The notes beneath the pieces are model-generated. The model was not told the DNA's origin. It worked only from the letters and a program-made list of their open reading frames with translations, and did not search any database. From positions 62,001-126,000 of the forward strand of contig NZ_JACGVC010000049.1 in the NCBI RefSeq assembly GCF_014077005.1: DNA of 64,000 bases, given 5' to 3'. Position 1 is the stretch's first letter. Every line of letters starts with the position of its first letter. Of this stretch, positions 46,978-56,943 are shown piece after piece. Source of the stretch: Colwellia sp. MB3u-45 (lineage in GTDB: Bacteria > Pseudomonadota > Gammaproteobacteria > Enterobacterales > Alteromonadaceae). The position numbers were made by a program, and so were the translations under genes.

Positions 46978-49716
46978 ATGACCAAGTCGATACAATGTTT
47001 AAAGCAACTTGAAATTAACGGTGAAGTTTGCAACTACCACAGTTTTGATGGTTTGGCAGATAAGTATGATCTTTCACGTTTACCTTTTGCCGCTAAAATT
47101 CTCTTGGAAAATTTATTGCGTCATGCCGATAGTGACTTTGTCCAACAAGCGGATATTGAAACCTTAGCCAAATGGGATGTAGACAACTGGCAGGATACCG
47201 AAATTGCCTTTGTACCTTCCCGTGTTATTTTGCAAGACTTTACTGGCGTACCAGCTGTGGTTGATTTGGCGGCTATGCGTGATGCTATCGTAAAAATGGG
47301 TGGCAAAGCAGAAAGAATTAATCCGTTAAATCCGGTAGAACTGGTGATTGACCATTCAGTAATGGTAGACGTATTCGGCCAAGCCGATGCGATGCAACAA
47401 AATACCGCCATTGAATTTCAACGTAATCGTGAACGTTATCAGTTTTTGCGCTGGGGCCAGCAAAGTTTTGATAACTTTAAAGTCGTCCCCCCTGGGCGAG
47501 GTATTGTCCATCAGGTTAATCTGGAATATTTAGCCAGAGTGGTATTCAAAAAACCAGATGAAGATAATTTACTTTATCCAGATACCTTAGTTGGTACCGA
47601 TTCACATACCACCATGATTAATGGTTTAGGTGTATTGGGTTGGGGAGTTGGCGGCATAGAAGCTGAAGCGGCTATGTTAGGACAACCCGTCACCATGTTA
47701 TTGCCAAAAATAGTCGGTTTTGAATTAACGGGCAAGTTACCTGCAGGTACTACAGCCACTGATTTAGTGTTAACTGTGACCGAACAGTTACGTGCTGCCG
47801 GTGTGGTAGGTAAGTTTGTCGAATTTTTTGGTGCTGGCGTGAACGAACTGACCTTGGCCGACAGAGCCACTATTGCCAATATGGCGCCCGAGTATGGCGC
47901 GACTTGTGGTATTTTTCCTATTGATCATCAAACAACAGACTATTTGCAATTAACCGGGCGTGACAGCGAGCATATTGACCGCATTAAAACTTATTTAAAA
48001 GTGATGGATATGTGGGGTACTGAATCGCAACAGCATGCGGTTTATCACAGCAAATTATCGTTAAAACTAGATGAAGTGGTGCCTTCTATTGCGGGTCCCA
48101 AACGCCCACAGGACAGAATTTCATTAGACCAAGCCGGCCTTGCTTATCGTGACTGGTTGGCTTTACAAAATGGCATCAAACAAGTTGATTCCAACCAAAG
48201 TGAAAGTGGTTTTGAAAGCGAAGGCGGACAACCGTCAGTAATGCTACCTGCCAGTGATGAAGATTCAGGCGTGCCTTGTCAGTATGGTGATGAAAATTTT
48301 TCATTAAAACATGGATCAGTGGTAATTGCGGCAATTACCAGCTGTACTAACACCTCGAATCCATCGGTATTAATTGCCGCAGGTTTGTTAGCTAGAAATG
48401 CCAGACAAAAGGGATTAGATGTTAAACCTTGGGTGAAAACCAGTTTTGCACCCGGTTCACAAGTGGTCACCGACTATTTGTTAAAATCAGGCTTAAATGA
48501 AGACTTAGATGCCCTTGGTTTTCAGCTAGTGGGATATGGCTGTACTACGTGTATTGGTAATTCAGGTCCCCTACCCAGAGAAATTAGCGAAGCCATTCAT
48601 CAAGGTGACTTGTCTGTTACCTCTGTTTTATCAGGCAATCGCAACTTTGAAGGACGCATTCACCCCGAAGTACAGGCCAATTATTTAGCCTCGCCGCCGC
48701 TTGTGGTTGCTTATGCATTGGCCGGTAATATGAAGATAGACATTACGACTGAATCTTTGGGTAATGATACTTCAGGTAAGCCGGTTTATTTGCATGACAT
48801 CTGGCCAGATAGTCAGGAAATTAAACAAGTGATAGAAAAAGTGATTGACAGTTCAATGTTTATCTCACGTTATGCGGATATTTATAGCGGTAATAAAGAC
48901 TGGCAAGCACTAGATATAGTAGAAAGCCAAAAGTATGATTGGCCAGATTCTACTTACGTCAAACTACCCCCATTTTTTGACAATATTACCGCTAAAATAC
49001 CGGATATTAACCCGATTGAAAATGCCCGATGCTTGTTAAAGTTGGGCGATAGTGTCACCACAGATCATATATCACCTGCCGGTTCAATTGCGTTAGATAG
49101 TCCAGCGGCCGCATATTTACAAAGTGCTGGAGTAGCGCCTAAAGATTTTAATTCTTATGGTTCTAGACGTGGCAATCATGAAGTGATGATGCGCGGTACT
49201 TTTGCCAATGTGCGTTTACGTAATTTATTAGCGCCAGGCACCGAAGGCTGTTGGACTCGACTCATGCCATCGGGTGAAAAAATGAGTGTTTTTGATGCTG
49301 CCATGCAATACCAGCAACAAAAAGTTGCTTCGATTGTAATCGCCGGCAAAGAATATGGTACGGGCAGTTCTCGTGATTGGGCCGCTAAAGGGCCAGCTTT
49401 ATTGGGTGTTAAAGCGGTTATCGCACAAAGTTATGAACGTATTCATCGCTCTAACTTAGTCGGCATGGGCATTTTACCATTGCAGTTTATGCCTGGTGAT
49501 AGTGCCGAGTCATTAAAGCTCACGGGGGAAGAGCAATTCAATATTCCAGCCGTGAGTGCAGGACAAAAAACAGTGAAAGTGTCGCTCACAGCTCAAGATG
49601 GCAGTAAACACTCTTTTGATGCGAATATTCGCATTGATACACCAAACGAATTTAGTTATTACCAACATGGGGGCATATTACATTATGTGCTACGTAATTT
49701 AGCCGCCTCTGACTAG
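46978..49716 (+). CDS. acnA: Aconitate hydratase A
   Basis: The protein is 912 aa, the length of AcnA/IRP-type aconitases. The iron-sulfur cluster Cys residues are in SCTNTSNPSV and GYGCTTCIGNSGPL. The catalytic motifs DSHTTMINGLGVLGWGVGGIEAEA and YGTGSSRDWAAKGP are intact. It interconverts citrate and isocitrate in the TCA cycle. A single gene with a good ribosome site (ggag) and a hairpin terminator after the stop. Confidence 0.98.
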   Translation: MTKSIQCLKQLEINGEVCNYHSFDGLADKYDLSRLPFAAKILLENLLRHADSDFVQQADIETLAKWDVDNWQDTEIAFVPSRVILQDFTGVPAVVDLAAMRDAIVKMGGKAERINPLNPVELVIDHSVMVDVFGQADAMQQNTAIEFQRNRERYQFLRWGQQSFDNFKVVPPGRGIVHQVNLEYLARVVFKKPDEDNLLYPDTLVGTDSHTTMINGLGVLGWGVGGIEAEAAMLGQPVTMLLPKIVGFELTGKLPAGTTATDLVLTVTEQLRAAGVVGKFVEFFGAGVNELTLADRATIANMAPEYGATCGIFPIDHQTTDYLQLTGRDSEHIDRIKTYLKVMDMWGTESQQHAVYHSKLSLKLDEVVPSIAGPKRPQDRISLDQAGLAYRDWLALQNGIKQVDSNQSESGFESEGGQPSVMLPASDEDSGVPCQYGDENFSLKHGSVVIAAITSCTNTSNPSVLIAAGLLARNARQKGLDVKPWVKTSFAPGSQVVTDYLLKSGLNEDLDALGFQLVGYGCTTCIGNSGPLPREISEAIHQGDLSVTSVLSGNRNFEGRIHPEVQANYLASPPLVVAYALAGNMKIDITTESLGNDTSGKPVYLHDIWPDSQEIKQVIEKVIDSSMFISRYADIYSGNKDWQALDIVESQKYDWPDSTYVKLPPFFDNITAKIPDINPIENARCLLKLGDSVTTDHISPAGSIALDSPAAAYLQSAGVAPKDFNSYGSRRGNHEVMMRGTFANVRLRNLLAPGTEGCWTRLMPSGEKMSVFDAAMQYQQQKVASIVIAGKEYGTGSSRDWAAKGPALLGVKAVIAQSYERIHRSNLVGMGILPLQFMPGDSAESLKLTGEEQFNIPAVSAGQKTVKVSLTAQDGSKHSFDANIRIDTPNEFSYYQHGGILHYVLRNLAASD

Positions 49717-49742
49717 CCTTATGACTATTTCGCGATAGATAA

Positions 49743-49772
49743 AAGACAGGCCATATTTTATTGGCCTGTCTT
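49743..49772 (+). terminator. Hairpin terminator after acnA
   Basis: A perfect 11-bp stem (aagacaggcca / tggcctgtctt) with an 8-base loop lies 27 bases past the acnA stop. Confidence 0.8.
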
Positions 49773-49981
49773 ATGATTGGCGCAGGTGTCGTTGTTTAAC
49801 CCTCTGTGATGATTTTTAGCTATTTAAGCCCAAATAATGTTACGGATTAACCACTACTAAATTTATCTGCTCGCTTTTTCTGGTGAATCTACTTACATCT
49901 GATATTTTTATGCAAGAAACGAGATTTTAATTTTTTATATAGCTTAAGCTTTATTAATAAATGGTATTGACGTTAACCTAA

Positions 49982-50141
49982 TACCAACCTCACTAATTAT
50001 CTGATCATTTTTACTGGTTAAAATAACCCACTACTGCGTTATTTATTTAATAATTAGAACGACTAGTTATTAAAATAAATGCCTTATATTTGGCCATTTT
50101 TCCTGCGTATAAAGTAGACCACCTAATTAATGAAATTGGTA
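49982..50141. repeat. Candidate intergenic inverted-repeat element
   Basis: The ends taccaacctcactaatta (49982-49999) and taattaatgaaattggta (50124-50141) are imperfect inverted repeats (15 of 18). The interior is AT-rich with small hairpins and no frame. A similar half, ttataccaatcgaactaatg, lies near 46936 before acnA. It may be a dispersed short repeat common in this group. Confidence 0.45.
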
Positions 50142-50145
50142 TAAG

Positions 50146-51372
50146 CTAATTTTTGCCAATCCAGCCTTTGTGCCAAAAATAAAATAGCATCGCGATGGTA
50201 AGCAAGATAAAAACACACCATATTGCTGGATAAGCCCAGCGCCAAGTTAATTCCGGCATATACTCAAAATTCATCCCGTAAACACCCACGATAAAGGTTA
50301 ATGGAATAAACACTGAGGCCATAATAGTTAACACCTTCATGATTTCATTCATACGATTTGACACGGCAGACATGTATAAATCGGTCAGCCCACTCGCCAT
50401 CTCACGATAGGATTCTATAATTTCAACAATTTGAATTGTGTGCTCATAGACATCACGCAAATAAGGCTTGGTGGCATCAGTGATGCGACCATCCTCCTCA
50501 CGATAGAGTTGATCAACAACTTCTCGCATCGGCCAAACAATACGTCGCAAAAGGGCAAGCTGCTGTTTAACACTATGGATGCTGTGCAAAACTTCCACTG
50601 AGGGATTATTCAGGGTGACCTGTTCAAGCTCTTCAAGCACATCACCATATTGTTCTAGCACCGGAAAACAATGATCAACAATGGCATCAAGTAGTGCATA
50701 GAGCAGATAATCTGTGCCATTTTTACGAATGCGCACGTTATCTTTTTGTAATCGGTCACGGATAGGTTGCCAGACATCACCCTTTTTTTCCTGAAAGGTG
50801 ATCAAGACATTATCATAAAGAAAAAGACTGACTTGCTCAGAATCTAGTTCATTACTCGTTGCAATGTTATTGATGTGGCTAGGTGCGGCTTGAATCAGTT
50901 GCATTATACGCAATACCACAAATAGATGATCGTCGAAGAGCTCTACTCTAGGACGTTGAGGAATATGCATAACGTCTTCTGCCGCTAGTGTGTGAAACTC
51001 AAAATGTTGCCGAAATTGATTAATAACATAAGGGTGCGGTGGACTGATGTTAATCCATCTGACAGTTACCCAGTCGGGCATTGGCTTAGCAAGAAATTCG
51101 TCAAGATCAGTAACACTTCCAGTTTCTAGTTGATTAGCACAATAATCGATATAACTAATACAAATGCTGTCAGGTGCAGGGGCAGTAGAAGCATCGGCAA
51201 TATGTTCAATACCAGGTAAGGCTCCTGGTTTAACTCGGTGCTGGCGATTTTTCGTCCTGACACCAGACAGACCCAAGGAAGAAGCAAGTAAATTAATGCC
51301 TTTGTTGGGCTTACCGATAACAACCTTAGCCGTGCTACTTTTACTATTACGTGCTTTTTTAGCCATATTCAT
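50146..51372 (-). CDS. corA: CorA-family magnesium/cobalt transporter
   Basis: The protein is 408 aa. A long basic N-terminal extension of about 70 residues precedes the CorA funnel domain (VRWINISPPHPYVINQF, EDVMHIPQRPRVE). Two C-terminal membrane helices carry the selectivity motif YGMNFEYMPEL between them. It imports Mg2+. A single gene; 1.2 kb of gene-free sequence lies upstream. Confidence 0.95.
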   Translation of the reverse strand: MNMAKKARNSKSSTAKVVIGKPNKGINLLASSLGLSGVRTKNRQHRVKPGALPGIEHIADASTAPAPDSICISYIDYCANQLETGSVTDLDEFLAKPMPDWVTVRWINISPPHPYVINQFRQHFEFHTLAAEDVMHIPQRPRVELFDDHLFVVLRIMQLIQAAPSHINNIATSNELDSEQVSLFLYDNVLITFQEKKGDVWQPIRDRLQKDNVRIRKNGTDYLLYALLDAIVDHCFPVLEQYGDVLEELEQVTLNNPSVEVLHSIHSVKQQLALLRRIVWPMREVVDQLYREEDGRITDATKPYLRDVYEHTIQIVEIIESYREMASGLTDLYMSAVSNRMNEIMKVLTIMASVFIPLTFIVGVYGMNFEYMPELTWRWAYPAIWCVFILLTIAMLFYFWHKGWIGKN

Positions 51373-52637
51373 CCCTTATATCTATTGAAATAATCAATCC
51401 GGACCAAAAAAGCGCTAGCACGGACTTTGCCAAATGCATTCAAGGCGTACAGACTTTACACGCACCAACCTATAACTATAATTTATACGAGTAGACTTGC
51501 AGCGATAAATAACAATAAAGCCAATTTAATTTCCTCATCTGTCTGAGGTGTTTTCGGCAATATCTTATGCCTCATTCAATAGTTGATACAAACTTTCTGC
51601 ACTGAAAAAACATTCTATATAAATGTTTACAAACCGCTAAGTACTAACAGGTTTAGTAATATTAGCTAACATCTACACTGATGCTAATTTAGCCACTAAA
51701 AAACTGGCCAGAGCTTTGACTTATTCGGTTATTCTGCTAAACAACAGTATTTACTCATTGCTGTTATTTATTAGTGCAAAAATATTGCCTGTGGCATGAC
51801 TTCTGTTCACTGTAAAGCATAGCTTAATAGATTTATTGTTACGCGTTACCAAAATAAAATAATAAGCCTTTGTTTTTATGTGAAATTAAAATAAGACATT
51901 CATTGCTGTTATTCTGAAGTAAAAATAAACACCTAGTACATTTAATGTTTAGTCTCACGACAGTAGCTATATTATGGCGATAACTCTGACCTGTTTTTTG
52001 CTGAAATGTGACTGATTTTTTTGTTTTACTATCTTTGACTATATTTAATCATCAAATGAAATTAACCCTGAAACCTGGCTCGACATCGAGCATCTCTGTC
52101 ATAGCACATGGAAATACTATCACTATAGTTATAACTATAAGCTAACAAAAATCTATCGAAAAAAAACCAAATAAGGCATGGGTGAACACCAAAATTAACA
52201 CTCTTATTTTTCATCTATTTATCTACATTATTTGCACTCGCTCTTGCCAGTACCTCCTGAACATTAGGGTTAACTACCTACCAATTAAGCCAATATTGAT
52301 CTTAATCAATATTGGGCCTTATAAACTAGTGCTACCTGAGGAACTAGCTGCCAAGCTAAATACAATTAGATTATTAAGTGTTCTGTAGCCTATGTTTCTG
52401 CAGACAATATTAATCGGACAAACTATGAGTGGTATTTTCACAATACGGTATTAAATTGTGAGGTAATCGAAGCATATATTTACTGCTTGAGCAGCCTCCC
52501 TAAGAAATTAGGCTTAATACTTTGCAATAGAAAAAGTCAGTTCAAAAGTGTATCCCTTATTTTCCCATTACTTATTAAATAAGGGATGGAATTAATGAGT
52601 GGTTTAGTTAAATCGGCCAAAAAATTAAGGAATAATA
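51373..52637. other. Long gene-poor stretch with an FNR-type box and hairpins
   Basis: About 1.27 kb without a convincing gene. 51373-52080 shows nothing. A perfect FNR-type box sits at 52296-52309 within an 11-bp-stem hairpin (52290-52315), and a second hairpin with an 11-bp stem lies at 52552-52587 (atcccttattt / aaataagggat). A 68-codon frame at 52182-52388 spans the FNR box and is judged non-coding. Confidence 0.5.
52296..52309 (+). promoter_or_regulatory. FNR-type box in the long intergenic stretch
   Basis: TTGAT-CTTA-ATCAA is a perfect FNR consensus. It is 329 bases before the cytochrome c start. A good -10 (tacaat, 52361-52366) would put the box near -71, a class I activator position. 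Confidence 0.65.
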
Positions 52638-53108
52638 ATGAAATATACCCTGCTTACTTTACTTATCATCATGTCATTAACACTACTGAGTTGTAGTGAA
52701 GGCGTTGATTCACCACGAGGCTTTAGTCTGCCTAAAGGCAATATTGACTCAGGAAAAAAAGTATTTTTAAAGTTTAACTGTTCAGCTTGCCACACACTTA
52801 ACAATGTTAATGATATTGAAATTGCAGAGGAAAATGTTGAAAAAAATCCAACAATTGCTATTACTATTGGTGGTAATAAAACCCAAATCGTCACTTACGC
52901 AGAGTTAGTAACTTCGGTTATCAACCCTTCGCATAAATTTTCTAGCCCATATTTACCAGCAGCTAAAGCTGCAGATGGTCAATCAAATATGAAGATCTTT
53001 AATGATGTGATGACCGTCACTGAACTTATTGATTTAGTATCTTTTTTACAGCCCAATTATCAACTAGTGCCTTATAAACACACCAAGTATCAATACTATC
53101 CACATTAA
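52638..53108 (+). CDS. Cytochrome c lipoprotein, 156 aa
   Basis: The signal peptide ends in LLSC (Cys19), predicting a lipoprotein. One haem motif CSACH follows after GKKVFLKFN, and a Met-rich DGQSNMKIFNDVMT segment could give the distal ligand, followed by a C-terminal helix typical of class I cytochromes. It heads a row of co-directional genes (18 and 15 bases to the next two), so it is probably the first gene of an FNR-controlled operon. Confidence 0.88.
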   Translation: MKYTLLTLLIIMSLTLLSCSEGVDSPRGFSLPKGNIDSGKKVFLKFNCSACHTLNNVNDIEIAEENVEKNPTIAITIGGNKTQIVTYAELVTSVINPSHKFSSPYLPAAKAADGQSNMKIFNDVMTVTELIDLVSFLQPNYQLVPYKHTKYQYYPH

Positions 53109-53126
53109 TTATTACGGGAGTTTTCA

Positions 53127-54515
53127 ATGAATATTAAATTTTTTGGTGCTACCAGAGAAGTTACTGGTTCGTGCTATTTGATACAAGTTAATCATAAAAA
53201 CATATTACTCGAATGTGGCATGTTGCAAGGCTCTAAAAGTCATGAACGACACAACCATGACCCCTTCCCGTTTGATGTTGCCCAACTTGATGCCGTGATT
53301 GTTAGCCACGCTCATCTTGATCACACAGGGCGTTTACCCATGCTAATAAAAGAAGGTTATCATGGCAATATATACACCCATAGTGCGACCGCAGATCTAG
53401 CTGAAATTATGCTGGTTGATTCTGGTTATATCCATGAAAAAGAAGCACGCTGGGAAAACAAAAAACGTGAACGTAAAGGCTTAGCATTAATAGAGCCACT
53501 TTACACCACTGAAGAAGCGACCAGAACACTACAATATTTTCAAGGCCTTAGTTATGACAAAGAATTAGAAATTTGTTCTGGCGTTAAACTCACCCTCAGA
53601 GATGCAGGCCACATTATTGGTTCAGCTATTGTTGAATTAACCCTTACTGAAAATGGCGAAAGTAAAAAAGTTGTTTTTAGTGGTGATTTAGGCCATAAAA
53701 ACGCCCCTATTTTGCGCGATCCTTTTCAAGTTAAATATGCTGATCTCGTGATAATGGAAAGTACTTATGGAGACCGACTCCATCGCAGCTGGGCGGATAC
53801 TTGGCAAGAAATGGGCGATATTATTGCCCATGCTAAAAGCAGCAAAGGCAATATATTAATTCCAGCTTTTACTGTTGGTAGAACGCAAGAGTTACTCTAT
53901 GAATTTAAACAACACTTTGACGCGTGGCAACTGGATGACTGGCAAATTTTTCTCGATAGCCCTATGGGGATAAAAGCGACCAAGGTCTATGCCAAACACA
54001 GGGAAGTTTATGATAAAAAAGCGACAGATGTTGAAGAGAATCATCAGGGTATATTTGATTTACCTAACCTGCACATGTCAGAAACAACTGAATACTCAAT
54101 GATGATCAATCAAATAAAATCAGGAGCAATTATTATTGCCGGTAGTGGTATGTGCACAGGAGGCCGAATTAAACACCATTTTAAACATAACATTTGGCGG
54201 AAAAATGCCCACGTGATTATTGTTGGCTTTCAAGCCAGAGGCACCTTAGGCCGGTCACTTGTTGACGGTACTGAAAATATTAATTTATGGGGTGAAAAGG
54301 TACAAGTTAATGCCCAAATTCACACTATTGGAGGTTTTTCAGCTCATGCCGACCAAAAAGGATTATTAGACTGGTATCAAGGATTTGAAAATACACCGCC
54401 AGTAGTACTTGTGCATGGCGAGGAAGAAGCCATGAGCGTATTAGCACAAAAATTAAAACATCAATACCAAGCTAATGTCGTGCAAGCCAGCTATAAGCAA
54501 AATATTATTATCTAA
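53127..54515 (+). CDS. Metallo-beta-lactamase/beta-CASP RNA-processing exonuclease
   Basis: The protein is 462 aa, the size of YSH1/CPSF73-like bacterial proteins (COG1236). The zinc motif is SHAHLDHTGRLP; further ligands are in DAGHIIGSA and FSGDLGH. The beta-CASP part has ESTYGDRLH, PAFTVGRTQELLYE, GSGMCTGGRI and HTIGGFSAHADQ. It should cleave RNA in the cytosol. Its place between cytochrome, UspA and PRPP genes suggests RNA turnover that feeds nucleotide recycling under low oxygen. Confidence 0.92.
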   Translation: MNIKFFGATREVTGSCYLIQVNHKNILLECGMLQGSKSHERHNHDPFPFDVAQLDAVIVSHAHLDHTGRLPMLIKEGYHGNIYTHSATADLAEIMLVDSGYIHEKEARWENKKRERKGLALIEPLYTTEEATRTLQYFQGLSYDKELEICSGVKLTLRDAGHIIGSAIVELTLTENGESKKVVFSGDLGHKNAPILRDPFQVKYADLVIMESTYGDRLHRSWADTWQEMGDIIAHAKSSKGNILIPAFTVGRTQELLYEFKQHFDAWQLDDWQIFLDSPMGIKATKVYAKHREVYDKKATDVEENHQGIFDLPNLHMSETTEYSMMINQIKSGAIIIAGSGMCTGGRIKHHFKHNIWRKNAHVIIVGFQARGTLGRSLVDGTENINLWGEKVQVNAQIHTIGGFSAHADQKGLLDWYQGFENTPPVVLVHGEEEAMSVLAQKLKHQYQANVVQASYKQNIII

Positions 54516-54530
54516 ACAAGGGATAAATTT

Positions 54531-54983
54531 ATGTATAAGCACATTTTATTTGCAACAGAGCTAAATGAAACTAAAAGTTATATTGAAGATAAGGTCGAAA
54601 AATGGCAGCAGCTGACTCAAGCTAAACTGAGTATTGTTCACGTGGTAGAGCCAATAGCTAACATTTATTATGGTGGTGTGTATGGCGTTGTGCCTAACCT
54701 TGACGCTTCAGACAGTGTTAGCACAACAAAAATATTTCAAGACCGCGCCAAAGAGGCCCTACAGCCTTTGGTTAAAAGGCTTAATATTTCTGAGAAAAAT
54801 TTGCATATACCCGTAGGACAAACGAGTGAGGAAATATTAGCCTTTGCTGAGCAGCATAAAGTTGATTTAATTATAACCGGCAGCCATGGCGTGCATGGTT
54901 TACGATTATTATTAGGCTCCACCGCAAATGCCCTTTTACACGGCGCAAAATGTGATGTACTCGCCGTACGATTTGATGAATAA
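54531..54983 (+). CDS. Universal stress protein, UspA family
   Basis: The protein is 150 aa with one Usp domain. It starts KHILFATELNE and ends in the ATP-binding signature GSHGVHGLRLLLGSTAN followed by CDVLAVR. It lies 15 bases after the nuclease gene. UspA proteins of this type are often FNR-activated in other bacteria, consistent with the box upstream of the operon. Confidence 0.93.
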   Translation: MYKHILFATELNETKSYIEDKVEKWQQLTQAKLSIVHVVEPIANIYYGGVYGVVPNLDASDSVSTTKIFQDRAKEALQPLVKRLNISEKNLHIPVGQTSEEILAFAEQHKVDLIITGSHGVHGLRLLLGSTANALLHGAKCDVLAVRFDE

Positions 54984-55392
54984 CCTTATTAAAATAGTGC
55001 GTTCGGGGCCCTAAAATGAGTCTAGCTTTTACATTTTATAAGCGTTAATAAATACTGGGTGATAAAGCTGTAAAACTAGTTTTGCCGCTTTATCACTGTC
55101 CTATTTATCACTGCCCAGTCACCAAAGCACATAAACAGCCAAACAGTTTTAAATCACTATATTTTAACCTGAGCCAACTCGTTGATCACCATGGTTTTTT
55201 AAAAGTTAGAGTTTATGCCTTCAGGTTAAGCCTTTTTAATAGCCCAAATTAAATATTTAATCAAGATGATGAGGTAAAACCCAACTTACAAAAACCGATT
55301 AACAAACAATACTAAATAAAGTATGAAGAGGGTTACGTGCGCAGTAAAGCTCGGCCCTAACCATTATCTTAGTGAGAAGGATTTTTCACCTT
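54984..55392. other. Intergenic stretch within the nucleotide gene group
   Basis: About 400 bases. An FNR half-site-like sequence, ttgatcaccatgg, lies near 55181. No terminator and no coding frame were found, so the phosphorylase gene may have its own promoter here. Confidence 0.4.
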
Positions 55393-56922
55393 ATGTTAAA
55401 ACTAAAAGCTGTTGCCATTGATACATTTAAAGAAAATGTTGCCTACTTGCATCGCGATTGCCCACTCTATCGCACCGAGGGTTTTCAGGCGTTAATGAAG
55501 ATAGAAATTTACATAACGGGCAATGGTGGTCCGGTGCTTGCGGTATTAAACATTGTTGATGACTGCACTATTGTTGATATTAATGAGCTGGGTTTAAGTA
55601 TCCAAGCTTTTAAACAATTAGGCAAAGAACAGGGAGTTGACGTAAGAATCGCGCCAGCTAAACCCCCAATATCACTTAAAGCCGTACATCGTAAAATTGC
55701 CGGTGAATCGTTAAAAAAAGATGAGTTTCACCTTATTTGCCAAGATATTTTAGAAAACCGTTACTCCAAAATGGAAATTGCCGCATTTTTAGTCGCCTGT
55801 AGCCATAACGGCTTAGAACGACAAGAAGTCTTGTTTTTAACAAAAGCCATGGTTGATACCGGCGAAGTTTTAAACTGGGGTGAAAATATAGTTGTTGATA
55901 AACATTGTATAGGCGGTATTCCTGGTAATCGTACGACTATGATAGTGATGCCAATTGTAGCGGCACACGGTATGTTAATGCCTAAAACGTCTAGCCGAGC
56001 CATTACCTCACCTGCGGGTACCGCCGACACCATGGAAGTGTTAGCTAACGTAGAGCTTTCTATTGAACAAATGAAAAAGGTAGTACATCAACATCGTGCC
56101 ATGTTGACCTGGGGTGGCACAGCAAGGCTAGCACCTGTTGATGATATTTTAATTTCGGTTGAACGCCCTTTATCAATGGACTCAACCGGACAATTGGTTG
56201 CCTCTATTTTATCTAAAAAAATAGCCGCGGGTTCAACACATCTGCTCATTGATATACCTGTAGGCCCATCCGCTAAAATTCACAATAACCAAGCGGCGTT
56301 AGCCTTAAGAAAATTATTTGAATATATTGGCGATCTCTTTGGTTTACATATCGATGTAGTGATCAGTGATGGCTCTCAACCGATCGGCAATGGTGTAGGC
56401 CCTGCATTAGAGGCAAGAGATGTCCAACAAGTGTTAAGTAATCATAAAAATGCACCCAGTGATTTACGTGAAAAATCGCTACGTTTAGCCGGTAGGATTT
56501 TAGAGTTTGACCCCGATGTAAGAGGTGGACAAGGTTACAATATTGCCCGAGACATTTTGGAATCGGGCCGAGCCTTTGAAAAAATGCAAGCCATTATCCT
56601 TGCACAAGGAGCACAACCCAAAAAACAAAGTAAAGCCCCATTAGAGTATGCCATGCTCGCAAGTAAAAGTGGCTATGTTAGCGCTATAAATAACTTAAAT
56701 ATTGCCCATATTGCGAGTTTGGCGGGTGCCCCTATAGAGAAAAATGCCGGTGTTGACCTGATTAAAAAAGTAGCAGATAAAGTCAAAAAAGGTGACACAC
56801 TTTTTATTATCTATGCCAGTTTTAAAAGTGACTTTGAATTTTCGACACAATTTGCCCATGAGAACAATGCTTATGTTATAGCGAAAAATCCGCCCTCAAC
56901 AGACGACAACTACTTTATTTAA
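55393..56922 (+). CDS. Thymidine/AMP phosphorylase-family enzyme
   Basis: About 509 aa from the ATG at 55393, with aagga upstream; the longer frame from 55372 starts with GTG. The length and the N-terminal extra domain of about 85 residues match the archaeal-type AMP phosphorylases rather than the 440-aa DeoA. Phosphate and base contacts are in [14 protein letters not shown] and [18 protein letters not shown], followed by [14 protein letters not shown]. It splits a (deoxy)nucleoside or nucleotide with phosphate. The next gene makes PRPP, so ribose phosphate recovered here could be reused. Confidence 0.9.
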   Translation: MLKLKAVAIDTFKENVAYLHRDCPLYRTEGFQALMKIEIYITGNGGPVLAVLNIVDDCTIVDINELGLSIQAFKQLGKEQGVDVRIAPAKPPISLKAVHRKIAGESLKKDEFHLICQDILENRYSKMEIAAFLVACSHNGLERQEVLFLTKAMVDTGEVLNWGENIVVDKHCIGGIPGNRTTMIVMPIVAAHGMLMPKTSSRAITSPAGTADTMEVLANVELSIEQMKKVVHQHRAMLTWGGTARLAPVDDILISVERPLSMDSTGQLVASILSKKIAAGSTHLLIDIPVGPSAKIHNNQAALALRKLFEYIGDLFGLHIDVVISDGSQPIGNGVGPALEARDVQQVLSNHKNAPSDLREKSLRLAGRILEFDPDVRGGQGYNIARDILESGRAFEKMQAIILAQGAQPKKQSKAPLEYAMLASKSGYVSAINNLNIAHIASLAGAPIEKNAGVDLIKKVADKVKKGDTLFIIYASFKSDFEFSTQFAHENNAYVIAKNPPSTDDNYFI

Positions 56923-56943
56923 TATCAGTCCTTAGGAGCAACA

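Noticed and set aside
52182-52388. 68-codon plus-strand frame over the FNR-type box
   Set aside because: Starts with GTG, runs through a palindrome and regulatory site, and has no motif.
55176-55192. FNR box before the phosphorylase gene
   Set aside because: Only one half-site (ttgat) is good; the second half is not ATCAA.
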